Source of the DNA: Longibacter sp051155795
Lineage (GTDB): Bacteria > Bacteroidota > Rhodothermia > Rhodothermales > Salinibacteraceae
DNA: 64,000 bases
NCBI RefSeq assembly: GCF_051155795.1
Contig: NZ_DAXETW010000005.1
Coordinates: 34,658 to 98,657, forward strand
Direction: 5' to 3'
Position numbers and translations under genes: made by a program. Shown piece by piece: positions 15,169 to 22,994 of the stretch (the stretch's first letter is position 1; each line of letters opens with the position of its first letter). The notes below the pieces were generated by a model. The model ran no database searches. It was not told where the DNA came from and saw nothing but the letters and a program-made list of their open reading frames with translations.

Positions 15169-15709
15169 TTACCCCGGCTGGTATTCGTTTACTAAAATCA
15201 TCCACTGGATCGGGGCGCGCGCGGTGGCAAAGGCGCCGATGTAGACCGCATACAGCTCGATGCCCTCGCCTTTCGAAAATTCGTCCTGCATCTAGTCCAG
15301 TGGCGTCGACTGCACGGGAAGCCAGAGATCGCCGGCAGTGGTACGAAACCGGGCGGACGAATTGTACAGGTCGACGTAGTTGGAGTCCAGACCTGCGGAG
15401 CGCAACCAGGACCTCAACATGTATCGGGTGGCGGACTGGGATTGGACGCGTCTCCCCGGTGTACGTCGCCCGAACCCGCATCCGCGGCGTCCGTGGCGCG
15501 ATCCACATGTTGAACGCATCGGTGTCGATGTTCGACCGATCCCCCCGTTCGATGTTGCGCTCCATCGTCGAGAGCAGCGTGTCCAGACGCGTCGGCTCGT
15601 ACCCCTCCCACTGGCCCCGCCCACTCTACGGCAGCGCTGCCATCAGGCATGCGACGACCGTGAGTCCGAAGATGAAGCGCCGAGATACAGCTGGCTGGAC
15701 GCGATCCAT
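15169..15709 (-). pseudogene. Decayed gene for a small exported protein, two in-frame TAG codons and one frameshift
   Basis: Read on minus from ATG 15709, the product starts with a signal-like segment (MDRVQPAVSRRFIFGLTVVACLMAALP), then hits TAG (15628-15626). The same frame continues with convincing coding sequence (QWEGYEPTRLDTLLSTMERN, FNMWIAPRTPRMRVRATYTG). Near 15400 the good frame shifts by one base and continues as RSAGLDSNYVDLYNSSARF and TTAGDLWLPVQSTPLD, where a second TAG lies (15294-15292). After it the same frame reads on as MQDEFSKGEGIELYAVYIG to a TAA at 15171-15169. Three separate lesions argue for a pseudogene rather than recoding. I do not recognise the family. It lies between the S9 peptidase promoter and the monooxygenase gene. 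Confidence 0.7.
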
Positions 15710-15777
15710 TCCGAGGGTAGACGTAGTGGTATGACGAGGCGCTTCTGGAAGATAGACTTCGTTCCGATGGGCGAGGG

Positions 15778-17169
15778 TCAGGCCTCCTGCACGACGGCGC
15801 GAGATCCAGCTGCGGGCTCGAGATTCATTCGTTCGGCGCGTTTGGCCCCCCGGCGCATTTCCCGCTCCATCTCGTGCATGTAGTTCCAGAAGTCGACCTG
15901 GATGGTGTGCCGCGGCGATGCAGTGTACCGATTCTGCATAGCGGTGAGTGCAGCGTCGATTTCCCCCTCCATGGCTTCCACGGACGGAACGGCGACCTGG
16001 CCCGCCAGGAGCTCGGCGACCCATTTCGCCTGCTTCTCGACCAGGGGCATGACGGCGCCCAGCGGTTGGATAAGGCCGAGAAAGTACAGCCCCGGCATTT
16101 CCGGCGGTACGACGTACCGGTAGAGACGAACCCGATTGTTTTCGACCGAGAAAAGGTCATCCGGGAGAAACGGAAACGCGATGTCGTAGCCCGTAGCATA
16201 AATGATCGCATCGAAGACCTCTGACGCGCCGTCTTCGAAGTGGACGGTCGCCCCGTCCAATCGATCGATATTCGGACGAACGGCGACACGCCCGTGACCA
16301 ATCTGAGACAGCAGTTCCTGGGAGATCGTCGGGTGCTCCTCCATGAGATCGTGATCCGGCTTGGGAAGTCCGTACCGCTCCTGGTCACCGACGGACATCC
16401 ACACGAGCAGCTTGAACAGGGCCCGCCGCACGCCGACGGGGAGATATTCCATGTACGGATTCGTCCACTGGTCCAACGGGTGACCCAGGACGTATTTCGG
16501 CAGCACCCATGCACTGGATCGCGTCGACAGCGTCACCTGCCCGGCGACCCGGCAGAGGTCGACGATGATATCGCACGCGCTGTTTCCGATGCCGACAACG
16601 AGGACCCGGTCCCCGGCGAAATCCTCCGGCTCCCGGTACGCATGTGAATGCAGCACACGTCCGTCGAAGGATCCGGGGAAATCAGGCCAGCGGGGATTCC
16701 AGTGGTGACCGGTTGCAACCAGGACGGCTCCGTATTCCCGCACCTCCCCGGTCGTGAGCCGAACCCGCCACGTGTCCGGATCCACGCGATCAGCGTGCTC
16801 GACGCCCGTGTTGAACGTGATCCCGGACGTCAGGTCGAAGGCATCAGCGTACGCCTCAAAGTAGCGAAGAACCTCTGCGTGGTGACCGAACACGGGAAAC
16901 TCCTCCGGCATCGGGAAATCCTCCAGCTCCATATTGTGCTTGCTGGAGTTGATGTGGAGCGTTCGGTAGGCCGCTGAGCGGTCGTTGTCGTTGTCGAACC
17001 GCCAGAGACCCCCGAGGTCGGATCCAAGCTCGAAGTGATCGTACGGCAGCCCGTGATCCTTCAGCGCCTTCGCGGCCGTCAACCCGGAGATGCCCGCCCC
17101 GATAATGCATGCCTTCCCGCTCCTCAGAAGATGCTGATGCGCCTCGGATTCAGAAGTACCGGTCGTCAT
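15778..17169 (-). CDS. Flavin-containing monooxygenase (FMO / Baeyer-Villiger type)
   Basis: 463 aa. FAD-binding motif GAGISG near residue 20 (CIIGAGISGLTAAKALKDHG), then FELGSDLGGLWRF, a typical FMO continuation. The FMO fingerprint FxGxxxHxxxY appears as FDGRVLHSHAY. The NADPH-binding motif follows as VVGIGNSACD. A late IYATGYD is the usual ATG-type motif. The enzyme would use NADPH and O2 to oxygenate N, S or carbonyl compounds in the cytosol; whether it acts as N/S-oxygenase or Baeyer-Villiger enzyme cannot be decided from motifs alone. No signal peptide. The start at 17169 (MTTGTSESEAHQ) was taken as the first ATG. It stands alone between a pseudogene and a gene-free stretch of 338 bases. 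Confidence 0.9.
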   Translation of the reverse strand: MTTGTSESEAHQHLLRSGKACIIGAGISGLTAAKALKDHGLPYDHFELGSDLGGLWRFDNDNDRSAAYRTLHINSSKHNMELEDFPMPEEFPVFGHHAEVLRYFEAYADAFDLTSGITFNTGVEHADRVDPDTWRVRLTTGEVREYGAVLVATGHHWNPRWPDFPGSFDGRVLHSHAYREPEDFAGDRVLVVGIGNSACDIIVDLCRVAGQVTLSTRSSAWVLPKYVLGHPLDQWTNPYMEYLPVGVRRALFKLLVWMSVGDQERYGLPKPDHDLMEEHPTISQELLSQIGHGRVAVRPNIDRLDGATVHFEDGASEVFDAIIYATGYDIAFPFLPDDLFSVENNRVRLYRYVVPPEMPGLYFLGLIQPLGAVMPLVEKQAKWVAELLAGQVAVPSVEAMEGEIDAALTAMQNRYTASPRHTIQVDFWNYMHEMEREMRRGAKRAERMNLEPAAGSRAVVQEA

Positions 17170-17507
17170 ATGGAGCGAGAGTTGGTTAGAGACCCGTGCA
17201 GCGATCCTTACGCCTGACCTCGAAGGAGGTTTGTCCCAAGACGCGGATCAAAAACGGGCGGTTCTATCTGAGGGAGCCCGACGCGGGCCGATGATGGCCG
17301 GCGAAAGGATTCCAGCCGCGTGACGGCCTACAGAAATGAAGATAACGGCCATCGATCCGAACGGTTCGTGCTGATGGCTGCATGCGGCAGATGTTTCCGC
17401 GCCGTTGAAACGCGTCTTTTGAATTCAAAATGATTCGTGCGCCAAACAATTACGGCCGCGTGTGCCACGATGGCTTCATGCGTTCGCGTCGATTTCGGCG
17501 AGACGCG
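17170..17507. other. Gene-free stretch between monooxygenase and ATP-grasp genes
   Basis: No supported gene. It contains a perfect 14-bp palindrome, TTTTGAATTCAAAA (17417-17430), in an AT-rich patch, and must hold the monooxygenase promoter, which I could not place. Confidence 0.4.
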
Positions 17508-18392
17508 TTACAGTCCCGAGAGCGTACGATACACATCTCCCTCCGTAATCGACGGGACTTCGAGATCTGGATGGCCGCTGACGTCCATCACCAGCGGTCC
17601 TCGATAGGCGTCGATGACCGTTTCGACGTGGAGGTAGTCCATCGAGATGGCTTCCGCGGCCTTCATGGAGAGGTCCAGCAGGCGGTCCCAGCGCCAGATT
17701 CGTACACCCTCGATGGACGAGTACGTATCCGGGTGTTCGGCGAGAAGTCCATCGCGGTCGTGGGCCGGGTGCATTCGGCCCGATGCCATGTCGATCCCCG
17801 CACAGAGGGCGCCGGCCTGTAAGGTTGCCCGTCCGTCGGACGTGTCCGTCGGGATGCGGGCAAGGGCGAATTTCGGGTCGCCGCAGTACGTTATGATACG
17901 AACGTACGACAGACCGCGCGGATAGATCTGGTAGAACATGTCATCGATCGTGCAGCGATATTCGGCGAGGATGCCTTGCGCTGCCGTCGGCGACATTCCG
18001 GAGACGGCGTTTTCCATGAGCCGCACTATGTCCCGCTCGGAAAGAATGCGTCCTATCGGAGTTCGCCATTCGACCGCACCGCTCGATTCGACTTTCTTCA
18101 GGAGGACGGCCTTCCAGGCCGGTGCGGCGCCGATCGGCTTCAAGACGAAGGTCGGCAGATCCCGCAACGCAGACCACGCGCTCTCGACCTCCTCAGGGCG
18201 TGTTATCCTCGCGTATGTGTCAGGCACCGGCAAACCGGCGTCTTCTAGCAGTGATTTCGGAAGACGGGTTGGCTCGTTCTCAGATGGCGTATCGGCGGCG
18301 GCAGACGCGCCCCCACTGAGAACGCCTAACGTGGGATCGATCCGCTCGTGTGCCACCGTTTTCTTGCCTCGCCCGTGTCCGTATGCATTCAT
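17508..18392 (-). CDS. ATP-grasp protein of the alpha-L-glutamate-ligase-related type
   Basis: 294 aa. The core shows ATP-grasp features: LPTFVLKPIGAAPAWKAVLLKK (ATP-binding Lys), AEYRCTIDDMFYQIYPRGLSYVRIITY, then a block with TSDGRATLQAGALCAGIDMASG. A late LDLSMKAAEAISMDYLHVETVID matches the end of such domains. The YVRIITYxGxPKFALARIPT and GRATLQAGALCAGID stretches are hallmarks of proteins annotated alpha-L-glutamate-ligase-related or sugar-transferase-associated ATP-grasp. Members join an acid to an amine with ATP; the substrates here are unknown. The first ~45 residues are low-complexity. These genes are often beside a transglutaminase-like partner, but none is visible here. Confidence 0.7.
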   Translation of the reverse strand: MNAYGHGRGKKTVAHERIDPTLGVLSGGASAAADTPSENEPTRLPKSLLEDAGLPVPDTYARITRPEEVESAWSALRDLPTFVLKPIGAAPAWKAVLLKKVESSGAVEWRTPIGRILSERDIVRLMENAVSGMSPTAAQGILAEYRCTIDDMFYQIYPRGLSYVRIITYCGDPKFALARIPTDTSDGRATLQAGALCAGIDMASGRMHPAHDRDGLLAEHPDTYSSIEGVRIWRWDRLLDLSMKAAEAISMDYLHVETVIDAYRGPLVMDVSGHPDLEVPSITEGDVYRTLSGL

Positions 18393-18549
18393 CTCGGAAA
18401 CTCGATATGACGAAAAAGCAGTCGGCCGGACGCTTCCGCGCCGGCGTCAGCCCGTGTACGTGCGAACCACGTACCACTCTTGGAATCGCTTCCTCTGGAC
18501 GTCTCTCCGTCCGCAGAACCGCGTCTTAAACGCAACGCCCGAAGAAAAA

Positions 18550-18597
18550 GTGTCATCTTTAGACCCTGTGAGACGCCTGTGACACGTCAGATGACAC
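18550..18597. promoter_or_regulatory. Long-armed inverted repeat upstream of the AbgT gene, possible operator
   Basis: GTGTCATCT (18550-18558) and its exact complement AGATGACAC (18589-18597) are 30 bases apart. Between them are TGTGAGACG and TGTGACACG, related half-sites. The arrangement suggests paired repressor or activator sites in the 362-base gap between the ATP-grasp and AbgT genes. Confidence 0.45.
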
Positions 18598-18666
18598 ACG
18601 TATCGGAATATGCCGACGTACTCCACCAACAAAGTGCGGTCGGCACCGTGCGCGCACCATGCTCGA

Positions 18667-18695
18667 GGGAAGTCGCGTATCGCACTTCCCTTTTT
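18667..18695 (+). terminator. Intrinsic terminator in the AbgT leader (attenuator candidate)
   Basis: GGGAAGT (18667-18673), 10-base loop, ACTTCCC (18684-18690) and TTTTT (18691-18695). It ends 59 bases before the AbgT start. No plus-strand gene lies upstream to be terminated, since the preceding gene is on the minus strand, so it belongs either to the AbgT leader or to a short RNA gene. A further inverted pair GCCGAC/GTCGGC flanks a loop just upstream (~18611-18645). Confidence 0.7.
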
Positions 18696-18754
18696 CGGTG
18701 ACGTGCGATATACTACCGGGGCGTCTGTTCTCATTTCCGCATGTCTCGCTACGC

Positions 18755-20284
18755 ATGAGCACCTCAACCACTGCCGAGTCGTGGAGCGACCGGCTCCTCG
18801 ATCGTGTCGAACGCACCGGTAACGCCCTGCCGGACCCGGTCACGCTCTTCTTTATTTTCATCGGGATCGTGATGATCGCCTCCTGGCTTGCCTCGGCCAC
18901 CGGCGTCAGTGCCGTTCATCCGGGCACTGGCGAGACCATCACCGTGGACAACCTGTTCTCCTCCGAGAACATCCGGCGCCTGTTTGTGGAAATGCCGGAA
19001 ACGTTCGCGGCCTTTCCTCCGCTTGGCCTGGTGCTCGTCGTGATGCTCGGAATCGGCGTGGCCGACAAGTCGGGCCTCATCAGCGCCGCCCTAAGCGCGT
19101 TCGTAAGGTCCGTCCCCGACGCGGCGCTTACGGCAGCGCTGGTCTTCGCCGGGATCATGTCGAGTCTCGCCGTGGACGCCGGCTACGTCGTCGTTATTCC
19201 ACTCGGTGCCGTCCTGTTCTACGGTGCGGGACGCCATCCGCTGGCCGGACTCGCCGCAGCATTCGCCGGTGTGTCCGCCGGCTTCAGCGCCAACCTGTCG
19301 CTCACGTCCCTCGATCCGCTGCTCGCCGGGTTTACAGAGCCCGCCGCCCGCTTGATCGACAGCGGGTATTCCGTCGACGCCACGGCCAACTACTACATCA
19401 TGATCGCGCTCGTGCCGGTCTTCATGGTCGCGGGCGTGTGGGTCACCGAGCGCATCGTCGAGCCTCGACTGGGCGTCTACGACCCGCCGGACGACCTGGA
19501 CGCGGATTCGTCCCACGACCTGTCCGGCGAAGAGCGGCGGGGGCTTCGGGTTGCGGGAATCGTGTTCGCTGTGGTCGCGGCAGGTGTGGCCATGCTCGTG
19601 ATACCGGAGGGCGCTCCCCTACGCGGCTCAGCCGGATCGCTCGATCCGTTTTATGAAAGCATCGTCGCCCTCATGGTCGTGCTGTTCTTTCTCCCGGGCC
19701 TCGCGTTCGGCATGTCGACTGGCAAGATCGAATCCGACAAGGACGTGGCGGAGATGATGGCCGATACGATGTCGGATATGGGGGCGTACATCGTCCTGGC
19801 CTTCGCCGCTGCGCACTTCATCGCCATGTTCAGCTGGTCGAACCTCGGGTCTGTCGTCGCCATCACGGGCGCCAGCGGTCTGGAGGCGGTCGGCTTCACG
19901 GGCATCCCGCTCGTGGTGTCCTTCATATTCGTGTCCGCCCTCATCAATATGTTCGTCGGAAGTGCGTCGGCGAAATGGGCGATCCTGGCACCGATCTTCG
20001 TTCCGATGCTGATGCTGCTCGGCTATTCACCGGAAACGACGCAGGCGGCCTACCGGATCGGAGACGCCTTCACCAACATTCTGACGCCCCTCCTTCCGTA
20101 CTTCCCCCTGGTAATCATCTTTGCCCAGCGATACGTGAAGGACAGCGGTATCGGCTCGATCGTGGCGCTTATGCTCCCCTACTCGATTGTCTTCGGAATT
20201 GTCAGCACCACGACACTGGTTCTGTGGATCATCTTCGGCCTTCCGCTCGGCCCGGGCGTTCCGCTCGAGTACGTGTCCCCGTAG
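18755..20284 (+). CDS. AbgT-family transporter
   Basis: 509 aa integral membrane protein. The N-terminus DRLLDRVERTGNALPDPVTLFFIFIGIVMI is the standard AbgT opening. About a dozen hydrophobic helices follow. The conserved SAGFSANLSLTSLDPLLAGF and, late, FVGSASAKWAILAPIFVPMLM with NILTPLLPYFPL are family signatures. E. coli AbgT imports p-aminobenzoyl-glutamate; other members export sulfonamides or p-aminobenzoate, so direction and substrate are open. ATG 18755 (MSTSTTAESW) was chosen because it matches the family start; an earlier ATG at 18659 would place a terminator hairpin inside the gene. The leader contains that terminator and an inverted repeat, which suggests regulated expression. Confidence 0.93.
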   Translation: MSTSTTAESWSDRLLDRVERTGNALPDPVTLFFIFIGIVMIASWLASATGVSAVHPGTGETITVDNLFSSENIRRLFVEMPETFAAFPPLGLVLVVMLGIGVADKSGLISAALSAFVRSVPDAALTAALVFAGIMSSLAVDAGYVVVIPLGAVLFYGAGRHPLAGLAAAFAGVSAGFSANLSLTSLDPLLAGFTEPAARLIDSGYSVDATANYYIMIALVPVFMVAGVWVTERIVEPRLGVYDPPDDLDADSSHDLSGEERRGLRVAGIVFAVVAAGVAMLVIPEGAPLRGSAGSLDPFYESIVALMVVLFFLPGLAFGMSTGKIESDKDVAEMMADTMSDMGAYIVLAFAAAHFIAMFSWSNLGSVVAITGASGLEAVGFTGIPLVVSFIFVSALINMFVGSASAKWAILAPIFVPMLMLLGYSPETTQAAYRIGDAFTNILTPLLPYFPLVIIFAQRYVKDSGIGSIVALMLPYSIVFGIVSTTTLVLWIIFGLPLGPGVPLEYVSP

Positions 20285-20505
20285 ACCGACGGGGAAAGAC
20301 CGCGAAGCAGCCGGTTTGATGTGAGGGCGAGCGGGTGTGCGGGTTCTGTGTCATCGTGATAGCGTCCGGGGGTAGCCTGTGCTGATCCCGGGCGCTTGGC
20401 GCGTGTGCGAAATTCCGAGGGTGTTCCTTTCACGGCGAATCACGACCGTCGGCTCCAGCGTTTTCCTGCGTACATGACGTTTTCTGTCGCCCGCAACGTG
20501 AGTCC

Positions 20506-22410
20506 ATGAACGACCTCCTCGCCTCCAAACCTGAGTCGCTTCGCGAGAAGCTGGACAACCTGCCGCGTGACACGGGGGTCTACAAGCATCTCGACGAGGA
20601 GGGAATGGTATTGTACGTAGGGAAAGCGAAGGACCTCCGGAGCCGCGTCCGATCGTACTTCCAGAACAGCCGCAACCACTCCCGGCGCATCGACGTGATG
20701 GTCCGGAAGGCCGCCGACGTCGAGGTCATTGTGACCGATACAGAGGTGGAGGCGCTGATTCTGGAGAACAACCTGATCAAGGAGCACCAGCCGCGCTACA
20801 ACGTCAATCTGCGCGACGACAAGACGTATCCGTATATCTGCATTAAGAACGAACGCTTTCCACGCGTTTTCAAGACGCGGAAACGCAAGCAGGACGGATC
20901 CAAGTACTTCGGTCCGTACACGGATGTCGGGCAGATGAACAAGATGATGGACGCCATCCGCTCCGTCTTCCAGCTTCGCACCTGTTCGCTGAAGCTCGAC
21001 CCCGAGCCGATCGAGGCCGGCAAGTACGACGTCTGCCTCCAGTACCACATCGACAACTGCAAGGGCCCGTGCATTGGCGAGCAGTCGCACGAGGACTACA
21101 TGCAGACGATCGACCAGGTCGAGAAATTGCTGAACGGCCACACGCAGGAGCTGATCGACCTGCTCGAGGATGAGATGGAGGAGCAGTCGGAGGACCTGAA
21201 CTTTGAAGAAGCTGCGCGCCTACGGGACCAGATCTCCGCGCTGGAAAAGTATTCGCAGCGGCAGAAGATCGTCAGCCAGGACAATGCCGACCGCGACGTC
21301 TTCGCCCTGCACGTCGACCGAAACGAGGGGGTGGCGTGTGCGGTCAAGTTCACCGTTCGGGAAGGGAAAATGATCGGGCGTCGGCACACGTACATTCGGC
21401 GGATCGACGGTCGATCGGACGAAGAACTGCTGCTTTCGTACGTCGAGAAGTATTACACGGAGGCCAACTTCTTCCCCGACGAGGTGCTGCTGTCGGTCGA
21501 CCCGAACGACCATCCGGCGCAGGACACGCACGCACTCGAACAGCTTCTGCGGCGAGAAAAGGGCAAACAGGTACCCGTCAAGGTCCCGCAGCGGGGCGAC
21601 AAAGCGTCGTTGATCCGGATGGCTGCGTCGAACGCGAAACTCCTGGTCGGCGAATGGAAGACGCAGCAGATGAAGCGCGAGCGCGACCGCATTCCGGAAG
21701 CGGTCAAGTCGCTGCGGAAGAACCTGCAGATGGAGGATCTCCCGCGCCGCATCGACGGAATCGACATCTCGCACCTCGGGGGGACGGAGACGGTCGCCTC
21801 TTGCGTCGTCTTCACCGACGGCACGCCGCGGAAGAGCGAGTACCGCACGTACAAGATCCGGACGACCGACGAAGGACGTCCCGACGACTTCAAGGCGATG
21901 CGGGAAGTCATCCAGCGTCGCTACAGCAAGATCGTAGAGGAAAACGGCCCCTGGCCAGATCTACTGGTTGTTGACGGCGGAAAGGGCCAGCTATCCAGTG
22001 CCGTCAAGGTTCTGAAGGAAGTGGAGGCGTACGGGAAGTTCCAGGTGATCGGAATCGCAAAACGTCTGGAGGAGGTGTTCATGCCCGGCGACACGGATCC
22101 GGTAATGATCGCGAAAGACGACGTCGCACTCCAGCTCCTCCAGAAAGTCCGAAATGAGGCACACCGCTTCGCCGTCACGTATCAGCGCAAGCGTCGCAAA
22201 AAGAAAACGCTCCACTCCGAGTTGCTCGACATCCACGGCATCGGTCCGAAGACCGCCAGGGACCTGCTGAACCACTTCGGGTCGGTAACAAAAGTCAAGA
22301 ACGCCGCCGAGTCTGACATCGCAGAGGTCGTCGGCCCGGCGAAAGCGGAAACCGTCCGCGCCTATTTCGACGACGTCTCCGAACCCGAAGCGGAGATGGC
22401 AGATGGGTGA
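20506..22410 (+). CDS. uvrC: UvrABC excinuclease subunit C
   Basis: UvrC makes the two cuts of nucleotide excision repair. 634 aa, normal length. The N-terminal GIY-YIG domain is seen as DTGVYKHLDEEGMVLYVGKA with KDLRSRVRSYF. A Cys-containing stretch follows (RTCSLK, then CLQYHIDNCKGPCIG). The UVR motif, which binds UvrB, is at ~200-235 (NFEEAARLRDQISALEKY). The C-terminal RNase H-like nuclease has IDGIDISHLGGTETVASCV and LVVDGGKGQL. The two helix-hairpin-helix units are LLDIHGIGPKTARDLLNHFG and SDIAEVVGPAKAETV. It stands alone on the plus strand after the AbgT gene; no other uvr gene is in the window. Confidence 0.97.
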   Translation: MNDLLASKPESLREKLDNLPRDTGVYKHLDEEGMVLYVGKAKDLRSRVRSYFQNSRNHSRRIDVMVRKAADVEVIVTDTEVEALILENNLIKEHQPRYNVNLRDDKTYPYICIKNERFPRVFKTRKRKQDGSKYFGPYTDVGQMNKMMDAIRSVFQLRTCSLKLDPEPIEAGKYDVCLQYHIDNCKGPCIGEQSHEDYMQTIDQVEKLLNGHTQELIDLLEDEMEEQSEDLNFEEAARLRDQISALEKYSQRQKIVSQDNADRDVFALHVDRNEGVACAVKFTVREGKMIGRRHTYIRRIDGRSDEELLLSYVEKYYTEANFFPDEVLLSVDPNDHPAQDTHALEQLLRREKGKQVPVKVPQRGDKASLIRMAASNAKLLVGEWKTQQMKRERDRIPEAVKSLRKNLQMEDLPRRIDGIDISHLGGTETVASCVVFTDGTPRKSEYRTYKIRTTDEGRPDDFKAMREVIQRRYSKIVEENGPWPDLLVVDGGKGQLSSAVKVLKEVEAYGKFQVIGIAKRLEEVFMPGDTDPVMIAKDDVALQLLQKVRNEAHRFAVTYQRKRRKKKTLHSELLDIHGIGPKTARDLLNHFGSVTKVKNAAESDIAEVVGPAKAETVRAYFDDVSEPEAEMADG

Positions 22411-22443
22411 GCCGGTGAGTACATCAGCGCGGTTTTACGTATG

Positions 22444-22499
22444 TGCGTTGATGCGTTGGGGCGTTGATGCATTGATTCGTTGAGGCGTTGGGGCGTTGG
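22444..22499. repeat. Degenerate GCGTTG(G/A)-type repeat array
   Basis: GCGTTGATGCGTTGGGGCG-like units repeat seven or eight times with a 7-8-base period, directly after uvrC and up to the edge of the transposase scrap. Low-complexity intergenic DNA, not coding. Confidence 0.75.
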
Positions 22500-22771
22500 T
22501 GCGGTTGCGTACCCGCGGGACGTCGACCGGCACGCGCTCGGCCCCGACGCGCACGCGGCCCGGGTTGGAGCCCCAGCGCACGTAACGGCCGCCATGGGGC
22601 TTGTGGCGGCTGTAGCGCGGCCCGGCCATCGAGCGCACTTCTTTGCTCATCAGCGACGTGGCCAGGGCCAGTAAACCATCGATGGCCCGTTCGATCATCG
22701 CCAGCTTAACGTCGGGTGGGGCAGCGAGCAGCTCCTCGATCGTTGCAACGGTCGGCGCTGCCTGCGGCGGT
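22500..22771 (-). pseudogene. Transposase fragment (mutator / IS256-like)
   Basis: On minus the frame reads APTVATIEELLAAPPDVKLA, MIERAIDGLLALATSLMSKE, then RYSRHKPHGGRYVRWGSNPG and VPVDVPRVRN, where it breaks into repeat DNA. GGRYVRWGSNPG followed by VPVDVPRVRN is typical of the N-terminal part of mutator-type (IS256-like) transposases. There is no start codon before an upstream TGA, and about two thirds of the protein including the catalytic DDE residues is absent. Repeat arrays abut both sides. No terminal inverted repeats were found. The family name is from memory of the motif and should be checked. Confidence 0.6.
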
Positions 22772-22810
22772 GGTCATTTTCCAACTAACTTTGAATCTAC
22801 CCCAGACCAT

Positions 22811-22898
22811 CCCAGAACCCAGAACTCGGAGCTCAAATCCCGGAACCCTGAACCCTGAACGTTGAACCCTGAACCTTGCCCTGAACCTTGCCCTGAAC
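22811..22898. repeat. CCCTGAAC / CCTTG repeat array
   Basis: Units such as CCCTGAAC, CCTTGCCCTGAAC and CCCAGAAC recur about ten times. The same array in the opposite orientation is at 26404-26438. Such arrays are seen between genes in Salinibacter-like genomes. Confidence 0.8.
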
Positions 22899-22994
22899 GG
22901 GCCCCGCATTTCTCTTCTCCATCTCGCTCCGTACCATGAAGGGCGCCGGGGTGACCCGGCATGTCTCGGATCGTATTGCTGACTCCCTGCGCCC

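Noticed and set aside
15292..15628. TAG read-through (recoding) in the 15169-15709 gene
   Set aside because: Two TAGs alone would allow it, but a separate one-base frameshift near 15400 means decay is simpler.
17417..17430. TTTTGAATTCAAAA palindrome as an operator
   Set aside because: Single perfect palindrome of simple sequence with no nearby promoter or second copy; kept only as gap content.
18600..18700. Known tetrahydrofolate riboswitch before the AbgT gene
   Set aside because: I could not find its conserved core in the leader; only generic stems and a terminator are visible.
22444..22898. CRISPR array
   Set aside because: Repeat units are 7-13 bases and degenerate, without spacers of constant length or cas genes.
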